49,104 bases of DNA from Acetobacteraceae bacterium (GTDB taxonomy: Bacteria; Pseudomonadota; Alphaproteobacteria; Acetobacterales; Acetobacteraceae): contig CANJJS010000030.1 of NCBI GenBank assembly GCA_947474705.1, forward strand, positions 1-49,104, written 5' to 3'. The translations under genes were made by a program, and so were the position numbers. Below the pieces are notes generated by a model. It searched no databases. It saw nothing but the letters and a program-made list of their open reading frames with translations, and was not told the DNA's origin. This document shows positions 25,507-35,157 of this stretch, one piece after another. Numbering within the stretch: the stretch's first letter is position 1; every line of letters starts with the position of its first letter.

Positions 25507-26874
25507 TCAGAGTGTCTCGTATTCGATGGGGAAGAGTTCCAGCGGGTTCTTCAGCGCGGCGACGTGGAAGACGCTGAAGCGATACATCGCGCCAACCTCG
25601 ATATCCGAAGGCGAGAAGGGGAACGCCATGTTGCCTTCGCGGCACAAACGCCCAGGGAAGTCGGTGTGCAGCATGTTGGCGCGGGCGACGCCAAGGACGG
25701 CGGAGGCGATTTCCTGACTTTGTTTCGCCACGACCTCGATCACGAAGCCGAGTTCGTGCGGGAGCGCGCCGCGCAGCGGTTCGCGCGCGCCCATTACGCC
25801 GTCGCGGCCGTAGACGCGGATGCCAAGCTGGTAGGCGTCGGGGTTCACGCCGAAGGCCGCGGCTTTTGTCGCGACTTCCCCCCGCACTGTTTCGAGGAAA
25901 TTGTCGATACGTCCGATCAGAAGCGGATCGCGCGTGCCGGCCACGCAGATCGCACGGTAGCCCGCGAGTTCCACGCCTTCCAGTTTGACGGTGTATTGTT
26001 CCGCCGGGTTCCAGCGCATGCCGCCGATCCGCACCGCGCGGTCGCTGACGGCCTCGAACCAGCAGTCGGATGTGTCGAGCATGCCGCCGGGCTCGATGTG
26101 ATGAATGGGACTGGAGTTTTCATGTAGCGAGTGATTGGCGATCGACAGCGGGGTGCAGCGGCGCGCGGGGTTGGTTGGCTCGCACTCGACATGATCTTCG
26201 CGCACGGTGACGAACAGCGAGTCGTGTCCCTTGGGGATCGACGGCGTGGCACCGCATTCCAGCATTTTGCCCGCATACCAGGCCGGTGCGGGCGGCAGTT
26301 GCGCGCGGGTCACGGCCGCGGCCCATGGCGCGGGATCGGAGGCGCGCCCGGCCAGAATCACCTGCGCGCCGGCATCGAGCGCGGCGATGAACGGCTCCGG
26401 CCCCATCATGCCAACAACACGTTCGGACCGGTCGATGACCTCGTCCGTCAACAGCGGTTGATGCGCGAGGCCGGAGATCGTCCCCGCGGCGTTGCGCCGT
26501 TTCAGTTCGGCCTTGTCCTGTTCCGCGTGGATAACGGCCATCTTGAAATGCAGCCCCTCCTCCCGCGCGATCTCGCGAGCCATCGACGCGACCAGATCGA
26601 GATGCGGCGCGCCGCCCGCCCCGCCGCAAGTGCCGATGATGAGAGGAATTCTCTTCTCAATGGCCCCGCGCAGCATCAACCGCAGGTCGCGCCTGATGGC
26701 GATCGGCGAGCAGAAGGGCTTGCCCGATCCCAGATAATGCGGGCCGGGATCGACGCTGCCGCCATCGACGCCGATGACATGGGGGTCGCGGTCCAGACCG
26801 GCCTTCAGCGAGGCCTCGGGGAAACCGTAGCCAAGAATGGCGCTGGCGGAGAGCAGGCGAATTTCCTTGCTCAT
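25507..26874 (-). CDS. Acyclic terpene utilization AtuA-like protein (DUF1446)
   Basis: A 455-residue AtuA/DUF1446-family protein. Recognisable parts are GVDGGSVDPGPHYLGSG, IIGTCGGAGG, HQPLLTDEVIDRSERVVGMM, VILAGRASDPAPWAA and LEGVELAGYRAICVAGTRDP. AtuA belongs to the citronellol/geraniol degradation cluster of Pseudomonas, but its reaction is unproven and many homologues lie outside that pathway. No atuC/atuF-type carboxylase is in the window. It leads the operon AtuA-DUF4387-monooxygenase and perhaps the binding protein. Confidence 0.9.
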   Translation of the reverse strand: MSKEIRLLSASAILGYGFPEASLKAGLDRDPHVIGVDGGSVDPGPHYLGSGKPFCSPIAIRRDLRLMLRGAIEKRIPLIIGTCGGAGGAPHLDLVASMAREIAREEGLHFKMAVIHAEQDKAELKRRNAAGTISGLAHQPLLTDEVIDRSERVVGMMGPEPFIAALDAGAQVILAGRASDPAPWAAAVTRAQLPPAPAWYAGKMLECGATPSIPKGHDSLFVTVREDHVECEPTNPARRCTPLSIANHSLHENSSPIHHIEPGGMLDTSDCWFEAVSDRAVRIGGMRWNPAEQYTVKLEGVELAGYRAICVAGTRDPLLIGRIDNFLETVRGEVATKAAAFGVNPDAYQLGIRVYGRDGVMGAREPLRGALPHELGFVIEVVAKQSQEIASAVLGVARANMLHTDFPGRLCREGNMAFPFSPSDIEVGAMYRFSVFHVAALKNPLELFPIEYETL

Positions 26875-26977
26875 CGCGTCTGTGTCCTGGTCGCCTGATG
26901 CATCGTTCCTCTCCCTTGTGCTGGGATGGCGTCGAATGCACCCGATATGGCGCCGGACCGCAAGGCCCGACGGAGAG

Positions 26978-28234
26978 TCAGAATTTTTCCAGCAGGGTTT
27001 TGAAGACCAGATCGGCCTCGCCGATCACGGCGCGGCGCCAGACGGGATCGGAGGGGTTGAACATTTCGCGGGTTTCGCGCTCGATCGTTTCGCAGGTGTC
27101 GGCGCGCCGGCAGCCATGATTGTATTTCTGGTTTTCCAGGATCATCCGGCTGGCGCTTTCCAGTTGCGCCTTTGTCCCGCGTCCGAGCGTGCCATATTCC
27201 ATCGTCACCGCCAAAAACGCGGCGGGCCGCGCCGACAAACTCGGGAGGAAGTCGATGACATCGCCCTCTGTCGGGAAAAACCCGGGATCGTTCGGTGTGG
27301 TGATTTCGATGCCGCGGGGGCGATACGATCCCAGCATCGCCTGCAAGTCGCGCAAAGGCTCAGGCGCCGGGGATTTGCCAAGGATCACGGCCAGCACGCC
27401 GCTGTCGCCCAGACCTGTATGGAAGTCCAAATAAAGCGTCTTGCGGTAGGGCCGCGCGAGCACGGGTCCGACAATCTGTTTCAAAAACGCGGTCTGCGGT
27501 TGCGGGCCACGGCCGCCATAGTTGATCCCGGCGGGGAATTGGTACTGCCCGTTATCGAGTCCGTTGGACAAAGCCTTGTCGCTGAACCCGTTTGCGGCGA
27601 AGGCGCCGACAAACCCGGCCGAAACCGCCGCGCCGCCCCAAAAGCGGCTGCCGACCGGGCCCGGCGGTTCGAACAGACCGCGCAGGCGGGCGTAATCGGG
27701 GTTGGGAAACTCGTACGTCTTGCCGTCGGCGGAAAAATTGCGGTTCAGGTTGACATTGAACTCGTCGTTGCGCCGTCCGTATTTGAAGCCCCAGGGGTTC
27801 AGGGCATGGACGAACACAACGTCGATGCCGCTCACCAGAAGTTTCGGGAGATAATCCCGCATCACGCGCGCCTGCACCGCCGCGCCGGCGGGCGCCTCGG
27901 TGCCGTGGATGCCGGATTGGATCACGAGCAACCGGTCGCCGCCACGCGAAAAAATCCCGTATTCGACGGTCAGGTCGGGGTCCGTGGCGCTGGGCGTTGC
28001 CCACTGGCCGCAGACATCCCCGGCTTTCACGGCCGCGACCGCGCAGTCGCGGCGGAAGCGCGCGCGAGAGGCCTCGTAGCCCGCCGGGAACAGACTTTCC
28101 GTCCCCGGGGCCGCGACCTCCAGTTGCCGCGGCGGATGCGTGGCGCAGGCGGACACGCCCATGGCGAGCAACGCCGCCAGCGCGACGCGGCGGGACCGCC
28201 GGACGATGTTTGAAAACCCGATCATATCGCGCAT
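26978..28234 (-). CDS. M14-like (DUF2817) metallopeptidase lipoprotein
   Basis: A 418-residue protein with a lipoprotein signal; the lipobox GVSAC gives C30. The M14-type zinc motif is H110-G-T-E113 in SGIHGTEAPAG. A third ligand is probably the histidine of LDFHTGLGD, and the catalytic glutamate lies in VTMEYGTLG. The family cleaves C-terminal residues or cell-wall peptides. It starts 9 bp after the patatin-like lipoprotein gene, so both are likely made together and anchored in the envelope. Start could also be M4. Confidence 0.85.
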   Translation of the reverse strand: MRDMIGFSNIVRRSRRVALAALLAMGVSACATHPPRQLEVAAPGTESLFPAGYEASRARFRRDCAVAAVKAGDVCGQWATPSATDPDLTVEYGIFSRGGDRLLVIQSGIHGTEAPAGAAVQARVMRDYLPKLLVSGIDVVFVHALNPWGFKYGRRNDEFNVNLNRNFSADGKTYEFPNPDYARLRGLFEPPGPVGSRFWGGAAVSAGFVGAFAANGFSDKALSNGLDNGQYQFPAGINYGGRGPQPQTAFLKQIVGPVLARPYRKTLYLDFHTGLGDSGVLAVILGKSPAPEPLRDLQAMLGSYRPRGIEITTPNDPGFFPTEGDVIDFLPSLSARPAAFLAVTMEYGTLGRGTKAQLESASRMILENQKYNHGCRRADTCETIERETREMFNPSDPVWRRAVIGEADLVFKTLLEKF

Positions 28235-28243
28235 GGCCCGCCG

Positions 28244-30265
28244 TCAGAGATTGCCCGCCTGAATGTGATCCAGATTGCACACATTGTTAAGTCTCCGGGC
28301 GAGTTCCGCCGCGGGCAGCCCATCCGCCGCACGCGACAACGCGTCCATCGCGCGCGGCAATACGCCAGGATTTTCGCTGAGAAAGGTCTTGTTGGCGGCG
28401 AGGTGGCGGAGAATGGTCTTGTTGTCGTCCGCCGAATTGTCGTCGAAGCGGCAGGCGTCCAGAAGATCGCGGCCACCGGCGCCTTTCAACAAGGCGATCT
28501 TTCCTGGCGCCAGCACGCCGTTCGCGCCGCACCCCAGGGCCGCGCGTTCGTTGATCGGCGTCTCCGCCCCAATCCGCGCGCAGAGTTCCTGAACCCGCAG
28601 CGCAGTGGCCCAACGCGCCGCATGCCGCAAACAATCCGCGACCGGCCGCGAAAGCTCCATCAATCCTTCCAACAGCCCATCCGCCAGTTTCGATTGTTCG
28701 AACAGGCATTGTGGATGCATCGGGCTGAGCATCAACGCATCCCGCGTCTTTTGCTCTCGCAACTTCTTCCACGCCGCGTCCTGGGCCGGCACCGACTTCG
28801 CGTAAATTTCGCACGCGATCCGGTCGAAACGCGGGTCCGTGCAATCCAGGTTGGGCGGCAGCCGGATACCGGAACGGCGCACGGCGGTGCCCTCCGGCCC
28901 GCCCTCGCTGTAACGATCGAGAGTCAACAAGCCAATCTCGATCGCCGATACAGGTCCATAACCCCAATTGGGCAGGCGTCTGAACGTCTCGTTCACAACG
29001 TCCAGGTTCTGCATATAGAGACGCCGCCGCAAATCCACCTCGGTGCCGGAATACACATCCACGGCGCCGGTGGAGCGGACGATATTGCCCAACAGCCAGG
29101 GCGGGCTTTTGGCGCCAGGCGCGATCCCCGTGGCTTCGGTGATGGCCGAGTTGACCGTGATCAGCAGCGCCCTGTCGCCCGATCGCATCGTTTCCGGGGC
29201 TTTCCCTGGGCGGATCAGCCGCGCCGGCGGCGGTGTTCCAACATCGTCCGGCCGCCTGATTTCCAGTGGCTTGTCCGCCGAGTTATCCGACCGCGCCTGC
29301 TTCAAAAGCAATTCGCCCAACAGCGCGTAAATTTCGGCGACGCCCTGGTTGTCATTGGCGCCGCCGTCGATCAGGGCAAGTTGCTCTTTCCGGTCCCGTT
29401 CGCATTTCGCCCGGTCGGCGATCCCTTCGCGCAGGCAATTCCGGTAATTCGTCAACGGCACGTAATCGATCAGCAGCGGAAAGGCACCGGACGCGGCGAC
29501 GCCATAGCTGACACTCAAAGAGGACCGGTCCGACCCGAGCGCGTGGAAAAAATAGTCGGTGAACGCGAAGTGGAAGAACTCGTCCGCGTTACGCCGCCGC
29601 AGGAAATGGGCGCCTTCCGTCAGATCGCTGAGAAAGCGAAAATCCGACACGATCGTCGCGTTCAGGACCAGCCTGGGACGCTTTTCCTCGTCGAGGTCGG
29701 CGAAGGTGAAGTCGGCGTTTTGTCCGGGCGGTTGAAGATAGGTTTTGTTGAGGTGGGCGGCATAGGTGGGGCCAGAAATCGTCGGTTTATAGAACGGCAC
29801 GACCACGCCCGGCAGTGCGCGCAGCATCAGCGGTTTCAACGAACTGCCCGCGACGGTCTCCATGGTCGTCCGGTAATCCCAGACCGGGCGGCGGCGTATG
29901 CCGTCTTTCAGCACACAATCGTCCGGCCCGTCGCAGGACAGGGCATAGCGCGCGGCGGCATAGCTGCCGCCGGACACCGAAGAGATCAGATTCACCTTCC
30001 GCAGCAACCCGATCGCCTGCAGGTAAAACATCGTTTCGCTGGAGAATGTCGCGGATTTCACCCCGCCGCCGGACAGCGCCATTGTCACGAGGTCGGCACG
30101 TCCAGTGGGTTGCCCGCGTTTCCAGTGGAGCGGTTCCGAAGGGACAATGTCCGTGCTGTAGCGAAGTCCGGCATAAGGGGCGTTACGAATTTCGCCGGAA
30201 CAGGCGGCGAGCAGGAAGGCGAGCGCCAACAGGCCGTAACGGCGAAACCACCGGTTTTCGATCAT
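28244..30265 (-). CDS. Patatin/cPLA2-like phospholipase lipoprotein
   Basis: A 673-residue protein with a lipoprotein signal (LLALAFLLAACSG, C22). The oxyanion loop is SGGGVKS, the serine elbow is SSVSGGS with S98 as the likely nucleophile, and the aspartate motif is LIDGGANDNQG. These are the catalytic Ser-Asp features of patatin and cPLA2-type lipases. The C-terminal half is cysteine-containing and not recognised. ATG 30265 is chosen, with a G-rich SD and the signal peptide starting there, over a codon at 30325. It is followed by the M14-like lipoprotein. Confidence 0.85.
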   Translation of the reverse strand: MIENRWFRRYGLLALAFLLAACSGEIRNAPYAGLRYSTDIVPSEPLHWKRGQPTGRADLVTMALSGGGVKSATFSSETMFYLQAIGLLRKVNLISSVSGGSYAAARYALSCDGPDDCVLKDGIRRRPVWDYRTTMETVAGSSLKPLMLRALPGVVVPFYKPTISGPTYAAHLNKTYLQPPGQNADFTFADLDEEKRPRLVLNATIVSDFRFLSDLTEGAHFLRRRNADEFFHFAFTDYFFHALGSDRSSLSVSYGVAASGAFPLLIDYVPLTNYRNCLREGIADRAKCERDRKEQLALIDGGANDNQGVAEIYALLGELLLKQARSDNSADKPLEIRRPDDVGTPPPARLIRPGKAPETMRSGDRALLITVNSAITEATGIAPGAKSPPWLLGNIVRSTGAVDVYSGTEVDLRRRLYMQNLDVVNETFRRLPNWGYGPVSAIEIGLLTLDRYSEGGPEGTAVRRSGIRLPPNLDCTDPRFDRIACEIYAKSVPAQDAAWKKLREQKTRDALMLSPMHPQCLFEQSKLADGLLEGLMELSRPVADCLRHAARWATALRVQELCARIGAETPINERAALGCGANGVLAPGKIALLKGAGGRDLLDACRFDDNSADDNKTILRHLAANKTFLSENPGVLPRAMDALSRAADGLPAAELARRLNNVCNLDHIQAGNL

Positions 30266-30349
30266 TGCTCGTCCCCCCGCCGGACCGGTCGAATGGCCGG
30301 ACTTCGACAAGGAAACGGACAACAATCGTTCCGTGAAGTCAACCCTCGC

Positions 30350-31645
30350 TTATTTCTTCCGAAACGCCACTTCCGCGTCCAGCGCCGCGTCGAAGGCGGT
30401 CAGGGTCGCCACCACGTCCGCTTCGGTATGCGCGACCGAAACATAGAACTTCGTGTCGCCTTTCAGCACGCCGCTTTCCCGAAGCGCCAGATTGAACCTG
30501 CGCAGAGCGTCGAAATCCTGGGCCAGACCGGAACGGTAATCGAAGACCTCTGTGTCTGAAAACACGACGTCGAACAGCACGGGTTCGCCGATGACCCGCG
30601 CCGGCAGCCCGCGCGCGGCGATGGCGGCGGACAGTCCATCCATCAACCGCCGGCCCGTGGCGAAGACCCGGTCGTATGTTTCGGGTTCGCGCAGAACCTC
30701 CAGCGTCGCCAGTCCGGCGGTGGAGGCCACCGGATTGCCCGACAAGGTCCCAATCTGCGGCAGGACATTGTCACCCATTTCGCCCTTGTCGAAATGCCGC
30801 ATGATATCGGCCCGGCCCGCGACGGCCGCCAACGGAAACCCGCCCGCGACGATTTTGCCCAGCGTGCAGATATCCGGCACAACGCCATAATACTCCTGCG
30901 CGCCGCCATAGGCGAAGCGGAAGCCCGTCACGATCTCGTCGAAAATCAACGGAATCCCACACTCCGCCGTCACCGCCCGCAACGCCTGGAGAAAGCCCGG
31001 ACGCGGCGGGATCAGCCGTTGGAACGGCTCCACGATCACCGCCGCCAGATCGTCCCTGTTCTCGCGAATCAAACTGCTCGCGAGGTCCGCGTTGTTGAAC
31101 GGGGCGATCAGCATGTCGCCCGACACCGACCGCGGGATACCCGGCGAGTCCGCGACCGCCTGCGGAAAATTGCCGGGCCGTTTCGGCGCCATGCTTTGCA
31201 GGGCGTATTCGCCCATGCCGTGGAACCCGCCCTCGAACTTCAAAATCTTATCGCGGCCGCGAAAAGCCCGCGCGACTCGCATGGCGTAGGTGTCCGCCTC
31301 CGTCCCGGTGCTGGTGAAGCGCACCTTCTCCGCGCAGGGCACGCCATCGACGATCGCGGCGGCGAGCCGGATACCGGGCTCGCTGTTCGCGAAAAACGTC
31401 GCGCCAAGCGGAATTTGGGCCTGCACGGCGGCGACCACGGCGGGATGCGCGTGACCCGCGAACATCGGCCCGGAACCGAGCAAATAATCGACATACTCGT
31501 TGCCGGAGACATCCCAGACATGCCCGGCCAGCCCCCGGGCGACGACGATATCCGACGACAAATTTCCAAAACCGCCGCCAGGCAGCACGCGCCGCGCCAA
31601 CTCCGCCAGCGCCAGTTCCCGCTCGGTCCGCGCAATTTCCGCCAT
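30350..31645 (-). CDS. Glutamate-1-semialdehyde aminomutase-like class III aminotransferase
   Basis: A 431-residue PLP enzyme of the HemL-like group. K264 in TLGKIVAGGFPLAA is the likely Schiff-base lysine, preceded by LIFDEIVTGFR. FTSTGTEADTYAMRVARAF resembles the glutamate-1-semialdehyde aminomutase signature. Whether it is the essential HemL or a paralogue used in amine metabolism is not clear; the catabolic neighbourhood favours a paralogue. The start at 31645 has GGGGAG upstream; an upstream ATG at 31684 lacks this. Divergent from the SNF2 helicase gene. Confidence 0.88.
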   Translation of the reverse strand: MAEIARTERELALAELARRVLPGGGFGNLSSDIVVARGLAGHVWDVSGNEYVDYLLGSGPMFAGHAHPAVVAAVQAQIPLGATFFANSEPGIRLAAAIVDGVPCAEKVRFTSTGTEADTYAMRVARAFRGRDKILKFEGGFHGMGEYALQSMAPKRPGNFPQAVADSPGIPRSVSGDMLIAPFNNADLASSLIRENRDDLAAVIVEPFQRLIPPRPGFLQALRAVTAECGIPLIFDEIVTGFRFAYGGAQEYYGVVPDICTLGKIVAGGFPLAAVAGRADIMRHFDKGEMGDNVLPQIGTLSGNPVASTAGLATLEVLREPETYDRVFATGRRLMDGLSAAIAARGLPARVIGEPVLFDVVFSDTEVFDYRSGLAQDFDALRRFNLALRESGVLKGDTKFYVSVAHTEADVVATLTAFDAALDAEVAFRKK

Positions 31646-31742
31646 CGTCTGTCTCCCCACCCGTTCCATGGCGGAGCAGACCATTTTCGAGGGCTGACAT
31701 GCAAGCTGGCGGCGACTCGAAACACTCTGCCATGCTAATCCG

Positions 31743-34700
31743 ATGCATGTCGTGCCAATCGCTCCTCACATCGATCCCACGCTTGTCCTGACGGACGGCG
31801 TCCTGAAAACCGTCTTCGCCCCGGCGACGCTGGAGGCCGGGCGAATCTACGAATTGCGCGGCCGGGTCCGAGAATTGCGGATCGAGAAGGCGGGCGCACT
31901 GATTTGCGCGGAAACCCAGGGCACCGCGCCCGATCCCTATACCCAGCGCATCGCGGTGGCGCGGCGGCAGGACGGCAAACTCGCGATCGCCGGCATGTGC
32001 TCCTGCCCGGTGGGCCGGGACTGCAAGCACGTCGCCGCGGTTCTGGTCGCGGCGCATCGGGAGGAACTGACCGCCGGTCCCGCGACTCCCGCGCCCGAGG
32101 AACGCCGGTCCGATCCCCGCGCCATGGGCGACGCGTCGCTGCCCTACGATCTCGCGGGATGGCTGTCGTCGCTCAGCGAGGACGAGGCACGCGACTCGGA
32201 GGACTACCCGCCTTCGATCCATCAGCGGATCCATTATGTACTGAACAGCGTCGACCTCGCGCCGGGCGGGCCGAAATCGGCGGCGGCGCTGACGATCAAA
32301 CCCTTCACGATCCGCCTGCTGGCGACCGGTAAGATCGGTCATCCCAGACAGTTCGCATTGCAGCAGGCGGGCGCGCCGCCACGCTATCTCCGCCCGTCCG
32401 ACAGGTTGATCCTGGCCCGCCTGCGCCGCGCCGGAGGCGGCGACGAAGATCCCGTCGATACGTTGCGCCGCGTCATCGCCACCGGCCGCGCGTTCTGGAC
32501 CGCGCCCGATGGCCCGCGGGTCGTCGAAGGACCAGCCCGCAAGGGAGATATCGTCTGGAAACTCGCGCCCGATGGCGCCCAGTACACGGCCTTGGCGCTT
32601 GAGGACGGGCTGGTGCCGCTCGATGTCGGCATGCTTTGGTATGTGGCGCCACGCACCGGAATCGTCGGGCCGGTCGAGACGGACATCCCCGCGCGGGCCG
32701 CGGCGCGCCTGTTGAGTTCGCCCCCGGTGCCGCCGGAACTCGCGGACCGTATCGGCGCGGAAATTCGCCAGCGCCTGCCCTCCCTCCCGATCCCGGTCCC
32801 ACGCTCTCTGCCCAGCGCCGAACGGGTCTCCGGCAAGGCCCGCCCGCGGCTGCGGCTGATCAACGGAACGCTGCCGGTCGACCCCGCGCACGGCCGCGGC
32901 TCCGCCCGCAACATCGGCGGCGGTCTTTACGAAGTTCCGCTGGCGCGCCTCTCCTTCCGCTACGGACCTTTGGAAGTGCTCAGCACGGTTCGGCCCGTCC
33001 CCCGGCGCGTCTCGCATAACGGCAAGCTGTGCGACCTGGCCCGCGACCGGGCGGGCGAGCAAACCGCGATCGACATTCTCGACGGTCTCGACATGGGCCG
33101 CGTCGCGCAACTCGCCCCGGTCTATTACCAGCACGCCCATACCGACGATTTCGCGCTCCGCGAGGGACCCGGCGCCACGACCTGGCTCTCGATCGTGTTG
33201 CACGCGGTGCCCGACCTGCGCACCCGCGGATGGGAGATCGAGGTAGACGAGGGGTTCCCGATCCGCGTCGTCACGCCCGATAGCGACATCTCTGGCCGGC
33301 TCGAGGAAAACAGCGGCATCGACTGGCTGGAACTCCATTTGGGCGTGCAAATCGGCGGCGAAACCGTCGACCTGGTGCCCGCGCTGATCCGCCTGATCGT
33401 CGAGCCCGATCCCACGATGTCGCTGGACGGCGACGACGACAAACCGTTCCTGCTGCAACTTCCCGACGGCCGCCTGCTGTCCCTCCCGCTCGGACGCATC
33501 CGCCCGACCCTCCGCGCGCTCATGGAACTCTACGCCGGCGGCGGTCTGGGCGTGGACGGCGACAAGATCGGCTTCTCCCGGCTCGACGCCGCCAATCTCG
33601 CGGAGCTGGAAGAACGCGCCGGGCTGGATATCACGGGCGGCGAGACCTTACGCGCGTTGGGCAAGCAACTCCGCGAAGCCGGCGGAACGATCCCGGTAGC
33701 GCATGTCCCGGAAACATTTCATGGCTCCCTGCGCGAGTATCAGGCGCGCGGTGTGGATTGGCTGCAATTCCTCCGCGGCGCCGAACTCGGCGGCATCCTC
33801 GCCGACGACATGGGCCTGGGCAAAACCGTTCAAACCCTCGCGCACCTGCTGATCGAGCAGGCCGAAGGACGGCTGACCCTGCCCGCCCTGCTGGTCTGCC
33901 CCACCAGCCTGATCCCGAACTGGACGATGGAAGCCGAAAAATTCGCGCCCTCGCTGCGCGTGCTGGCGCTGCACGGCCCCTCCAGGAAGGACCATTTTCG
34001 AGAAATCGGCGATCACGATCTGATTTTGACCACCTATCCCTTGCTCGCCCGCGATCACGCGGTCCTGGTCGAACGCGAGTGGCACGCTGTCATTCTCGAC
34101 GAGGCACAGACGATCAAGAACCCCAACGCCGAAACGACCCGGCAGGCGTTGCGGCTGAAAGCCAGCCAGCGCCTGTGCCTGTCCGGCACGCCCCTGCAAA
34201 ACCATCTGGGCGAGCTGTGGTCGCTGTTCGACTTCCTCTCGCCCGGATTCCTCGGTTCGCAACGTGGGTTCCGGGCGCGGTACCGCACGCCGATCGAAAA
34301 ACACGGCGACCTGGAACGCCAGGTACTGCTGAACCAGCGGGTCCGCCCCTTCATGCTGCGCCGGACCAAGGAAGAGGTCGCCACCGAACTGCCGCCCAAG
34401 ACGGAAATCTCCGAGGTCGTGGAGATGGAACAGGCGCAACGGGCGATCTACGACGGCATCCGGCTCGCGATGCATTCGCGGGTCCGGGCGGCGATCGCGG
34501 ACAAGGGACTCGCGCGCTCCGGAATCATCATCCTCGACGCGCTGTTGAAGATGCGGCAGGCCTGTTGCGATCCCCGGCTTCTTAAATTGAAGGCGGTGGA
34601 AAAGGCGAAGGCCGGATCGGCGAAACTCGACCGTCTCGTGGAAATGCTGCCAATCATGATCTCCGAGGGACGGCGCATCCTGCTCTTCTCCCAGTTCACC

Positions 34701-35156
34701 GAGATGCTGGGCCTGATCGAGCAGCGCCTGTGGGACGAAAAGATCGAATACGTCATGCTGACCGGCGACACCAAGGACCGCAAAACACCGGTGAAGAACT
34801 TCCAGGCGGGCAAGGTGCCGGTGTTCCTGATCAGCCTTAAGGCGGGCGGCGTCGGGTTGAATCTGACGGCCGCCGACACCGTCATCCATTACGATCCCTG
34901 GTGGAACCCCGCCGCCGAAGACCAGGCCACCGACCGCGCCCACCGCATCGGCCAGTCGAAGAAAGTCTTCGTCCATCGCCTGATCGCCCTCGGCACCATC
35001 GAGGAAAAGATGGAACAACTGAAAGCCAAAAAGCGCGCGCTGGTGAACGCCGTCATGGCCGCCGAGCAAGGCGGCCCACTAAAACTCACCATGTCGGATA
35101 TCGAGGCGTTGTTCGCCCCCGACACCCCTTCCCTCCCAAGCAAGGCGACCGCCTGA
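31743..35156 (+). CDS. SWIM zinc-finger SNF2-family DEAD/DEAH helicase
   Basis: A 1137-residue Swi2/Snf2-type ATPase. An N-terminal SWIM zinc finger has C86-x-C88, C94 and H96 (CSCPVGRDCKH). A middle region of about 550 residues is not recognised. The C-terminal third holds the motor: Walker A DDMGLGKT with K694, DEAQ at 786, SGTPLQNHLGELWSLFDFL, then the C-lobe with LLFSQFTEML, SLKAGGVGLNLTAADTVIHYDPWW and RAHRIGQ. Such proteins remodel nucleoprotein or act with RNA polymerase (RapA-like). An acyl-CoA dehydrogenase gene starts 1 bp after its stop. Confidence 0.95.
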   Translation: MHVVPIAPHIDPTLVLTDGVLKTVFAPATLEAGRIYELRGRVRELRIEKAGALICAETQGTAPDPYTQRIAVARRQDGKLAIAGMCSCPVGRDCKHVAAVLVAAHREELTAGPATPAPEERRSDPRAMGDASLPYDLAGWLSSLSEDEARDSEDYPPSIHQRIHYVLNSVDLAPGGPKSAAALTIKPFTIRLLATGKIGHPRQFALQQAGAPPRYLRPSDRLILARLRRAGGGDEDPVDTLRRVIATGRAFWTAPDGPRVVEGPARKGDIVWKLAPDGAQYTALALEDGLVPLDVGMLWYVAPRTGIVGPVETDIPARAAARLLSSPPVPPELADRIGAEIRQRLPSLPIPVPRSLPSAERVSGKARPRLRLINGTLPVDPAHGRGSARNIGGGLYEVPLARLSFRYGPLEVLSTVRPVPRRVSHNGKLCDLARDRAGEQTAIDILDGLDMGRVAQLAPVYYQHAHTDDFALREGPGATTWLSIVLHAVPDLRTRGWEIEVDEGFPIRVVTPDSDISGRLEENSGIDWLELHLGVQIGGETVDLVPALIRLIVEPDPTMSLDGDDDKPFLLQLPDGRLLSLPLGRIRPTLRALMELYAGGGLGVDGDKIGFSRLDAANLAELEERAGLDITGGETLRALGKQLREAGGTIPVAHVPETFHGSLREYQARGVDWLQFLRGAELGGILADDMGLGKTVQTLAHLLIEQAEGRLTLPALLVCPTSLIPNWTMEAEKFAPSLRVLALHGPSRKDHFREIGDHDLILTTYPLLARDHAVLVEREWHAVILDEAQTIKNPNAETTRQALRLKASQRLCLSGTPLQNHLGELWSLFDFLSPGFLGSQRGFRARYRTPIEKHGDLERQVLLNQRVRPFMLRRTKEEVATELPPKTEISEVVEMEQAQRAIYDGIRLAMHSRVRAAIADKGLARSGIIILDALLKMRQACCDPRLLKLKAVEKAKAGSAKLDRLVEMLPIMISEGRRILLFSQFTEMLGLIEQRLWDEKIEYVMLTGDTKDRKTPVKNFQAGKVPVFLISLKAGGVGLNLTAADTVIHYDPWWNPAAEDQATDRAHRIGQSKKVFVHRLIALGTIEEKMEQLKAKKRALVNAVMAAEQGGPLKLTMSDIEALFAPDTPSLPSKATA

Positions 35157-35157
35157 C

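Noticed and set aside
31248-33458. 736-residue minus-strand ORF
   Set aside because: Shadow of the SNF2 gene; no family motif.
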